Part shown: in pieces, positions 62,576-64,000 of the stretch | How the letters are laid out: every line of letters begins with the position of its first letter | Position numbering within the stretch: the first letter of the stretch is position 1 | Source: Casuarius casuarius | Lineage: Eukaryota > Chordata > Aves > Casuariiformes > Casuariidae | DNA: 64,000 nucleotides | Direction: 5' to 3' | NCBI GenBank assembly: GCA_003342895.1 | Contig: PTFA01000024.1 | Coordinates: forward strand, 211,634-275,633 | The notes under the pieces: model-generated | What the model saw: the letters and a program-made list of their open reading frames with translations, nothing else | What the model was told of the DNA's origin: nothing | The model's database searches: none | Made by a program: the position numbers and the translations under genes

Positions 62576-64000
62576 CCAGGTTGTATGAGCTAGATGGATT
62601 TTTGGTCTGAGCCTGTACAGCCAGCCTTAGGGTACGTTGTTAACTGTGTCATTGAATGGAGCAATGCATAAACTACCTTTAGAAATGAAGGACACAGTCC
62701 ATAGATGGCGCAACTTTGTTGAACAATGCTGTGGGTCTAAAGCTTTTACATTCTTCAGGAACTGCTGTCGTTCAGTAATTTGTTCAAAGTGTACTAACAA
62801 TTCATTTGTCTGTTTAGAAATCTTCTATGTGACACTTGCAGTAGTTTAAAGATACGAAGACCAAGTCAAAACAAGGACTGTGCTTTTTTATTATCTTAAG
62901 GTTGACAGGGTGTAGTAAACGCCTCTTTTCCCAGATGTTCCTTCCTGTCTTTCCCAAAAGGCAAACTTACCAGGAAAGAACTCATTGTACTGATTAGTCT
63001 TCAAGTAACAATAAAAAGTAATTTTCTTTTACTGATACAGTATGCAGAACACTGTCTGACCGTTTACATGAAGAACACTTTCATCCATGTCTTTTTGCAG
63101 ATGGTTTTGGTTATAGTTTTAAAAGAATATTGAAGGACCTTAGTATGTGAATAGATTATGTATTTATTTGTATTGAAGGGTTATAGATTCTCTTCCTTAA
63201 ATGAGCAACAGGTGCAGTTTGGAGGTAGAGACTGTGCTTAAGATGTTAGTTGGTGCAGAATACATGAAGCTAAATAGACTTACTGATACAACTCCTGTTT
63301 AGAAAAATAAAATAAAATCTAAATCTGAAAAATCTAAGATCATTCCATTATTTATTTGTTTATTGTAGGTCTGACTAACAAAATAGCAAAAAAAAGCTCA
63401 GTTAAGCAGTGTTACTAAAATACTTCATAGAAGCTGTTGCGCTAGTGTCACAAATCTCAATTCTCATCTATTAGATCAAGTCTCTTAGACAAGCTACGGT
63501 TCTCCGGGTATACTGCAGGCAAGCACGCTCTGTGCATACTGTAGTGCTCAAGCCTTGTGTGTCCTGGGAAAAGTAATCTGACTGTGCACCTAGCCAAGAG
63601 ACCTAAAGGCAGGATGATCGTGCCTAGCTCCAGCTCCCATAAGGCATCATGAACTGAAAGTGTAGAGGGCCAACTTTTTTAAGGAAAATATATGTGTGTG
63701 GCTGAAAATAGTGAAGCAATTGATTTTTTTTAATTTTCAAGCAGAAGATATGGCAGACAAAATGTGTGTGTTTTTTATCAGCTCTTGTTGGCTTACCTTA
63801 AATAAATGTATTATCTGAGCTCATTAAGTTGTGCATTTGTTTAATCTATGCAGCTCTATCAGCTAATTATTATTCTTCCCCCATTCTCTTTTCCCTTTCC
63901 CCTATTCTTATAATCCTTTTTGTTTACATTCATCGTAGCTTAGTTTAAATTAGTATAGTTGTTATTTGGAGAAAGAACAGGTCATCCTGTCTGTTTGTGC

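Larger units (their letters stand above)
49780..64000 (+). other. PTPRR intron continuing beyond the window
   Basis: Begins GTAGGA. By reading I found no exon encoding RGSNVSLTLDM (the rest of the kinase-interaction motif) nor any phosphatase-domain motif. Contents: old CR1 relics at about 55060-55300 and 61140-61265, MIR-like relics at about 56320-56440 and 60070-60185, the Z-DNA-type tract at 55303-55334, an old inverted repeat at about 62455-62575, and N bases at 49920, 52332, 52797 and 57848. GC-richer patches occur at about 53560-53760, 60480-60620 and 61860-62120. Confidence 0.75.

Noticed and set aside
1..64000. CRISPR arrays, tRNA, rRNA, bacterial or viral genes
   Set aside because: No regularly spaced repeats, no cloverleaf seen, no such coding sequence; the window is vertebrate intronic DNA.

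Overview
This is vertebrate chromosomal DNA, almost certainly from a bird. It is AT-rich and nearly gene-free on the scale of a bacterial window. It carries LINEs of the CR1 family with the tandem octamer tail (TCACAGAA units read on the + strand), and four short exons with canonical GT/AG splice sites encode a protein I recognise as PTPRR, receptor-type protein tyrosine phosphatase R (PTPBR7/PTP-SL/PCPTP1). There is no operon structure, and I see no CRISPR array, rRNA or tRNA.

Layout. 1-31376 is intron upstream of the first exon seen. It contains a roughly 2 kb CR1 copy (about 8151-10180, minus strand) and a roughly 1.1 kb CR1 copy (about 19921-21030, minus strand). Four consecutive PTPRR exons lie on the + strand: 31377-31490 and 34734-34889 (extracellular stem), 42741-42851 (membrane-proximal stem and most of the transmembrane helix) and 49517-49779 (cytosolic juxtamembrane region up to the start of the kinase-interaction motif). 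Their phases join cleanly (0/0, 0/0, 0/0, 0/2) into one open frame of 214 codons plus 2 nt. 49780-64000 is the next intron; I did not find the following exon, which should hold the rest of the kinase-interaction motif, nor the phosphatase domain. The signal-peptide exon and the second exon must lie upstream of the window.

The rest is intronic sequence with relics. Several older, degraded CR1-type 3' ends lie in the + orientation (about 44520-44865, 55060-55300, 61140-61265). There are short MIR/L2-like tails sharing the 'GTTAAGTGACTTGCCCAAGGTCA'-type core, seen in decayed form near 22553, 37310, 40490, 56320 and 60070. There are also simple repeats, a 32-bp alternating purine-pyrimidine (Z-DNA type) tract at 55303, a 40-bp purine tract at 43271, a strong imperfect hairpin at 12328, a 24-bp AT palindrome at 27846 and a perfect 35-bp tandem duplication at 35398.

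I see no evidence for an undescribed gene system. The most useful leads concern PTPRR isoforms: internal start codons in the last exon, possible intron-retained soluble forms, and an intron upstream of exon 31377 that could house the alternative PTP-SL promoter. The hairpin and the Z-DNA tract are the other leads.
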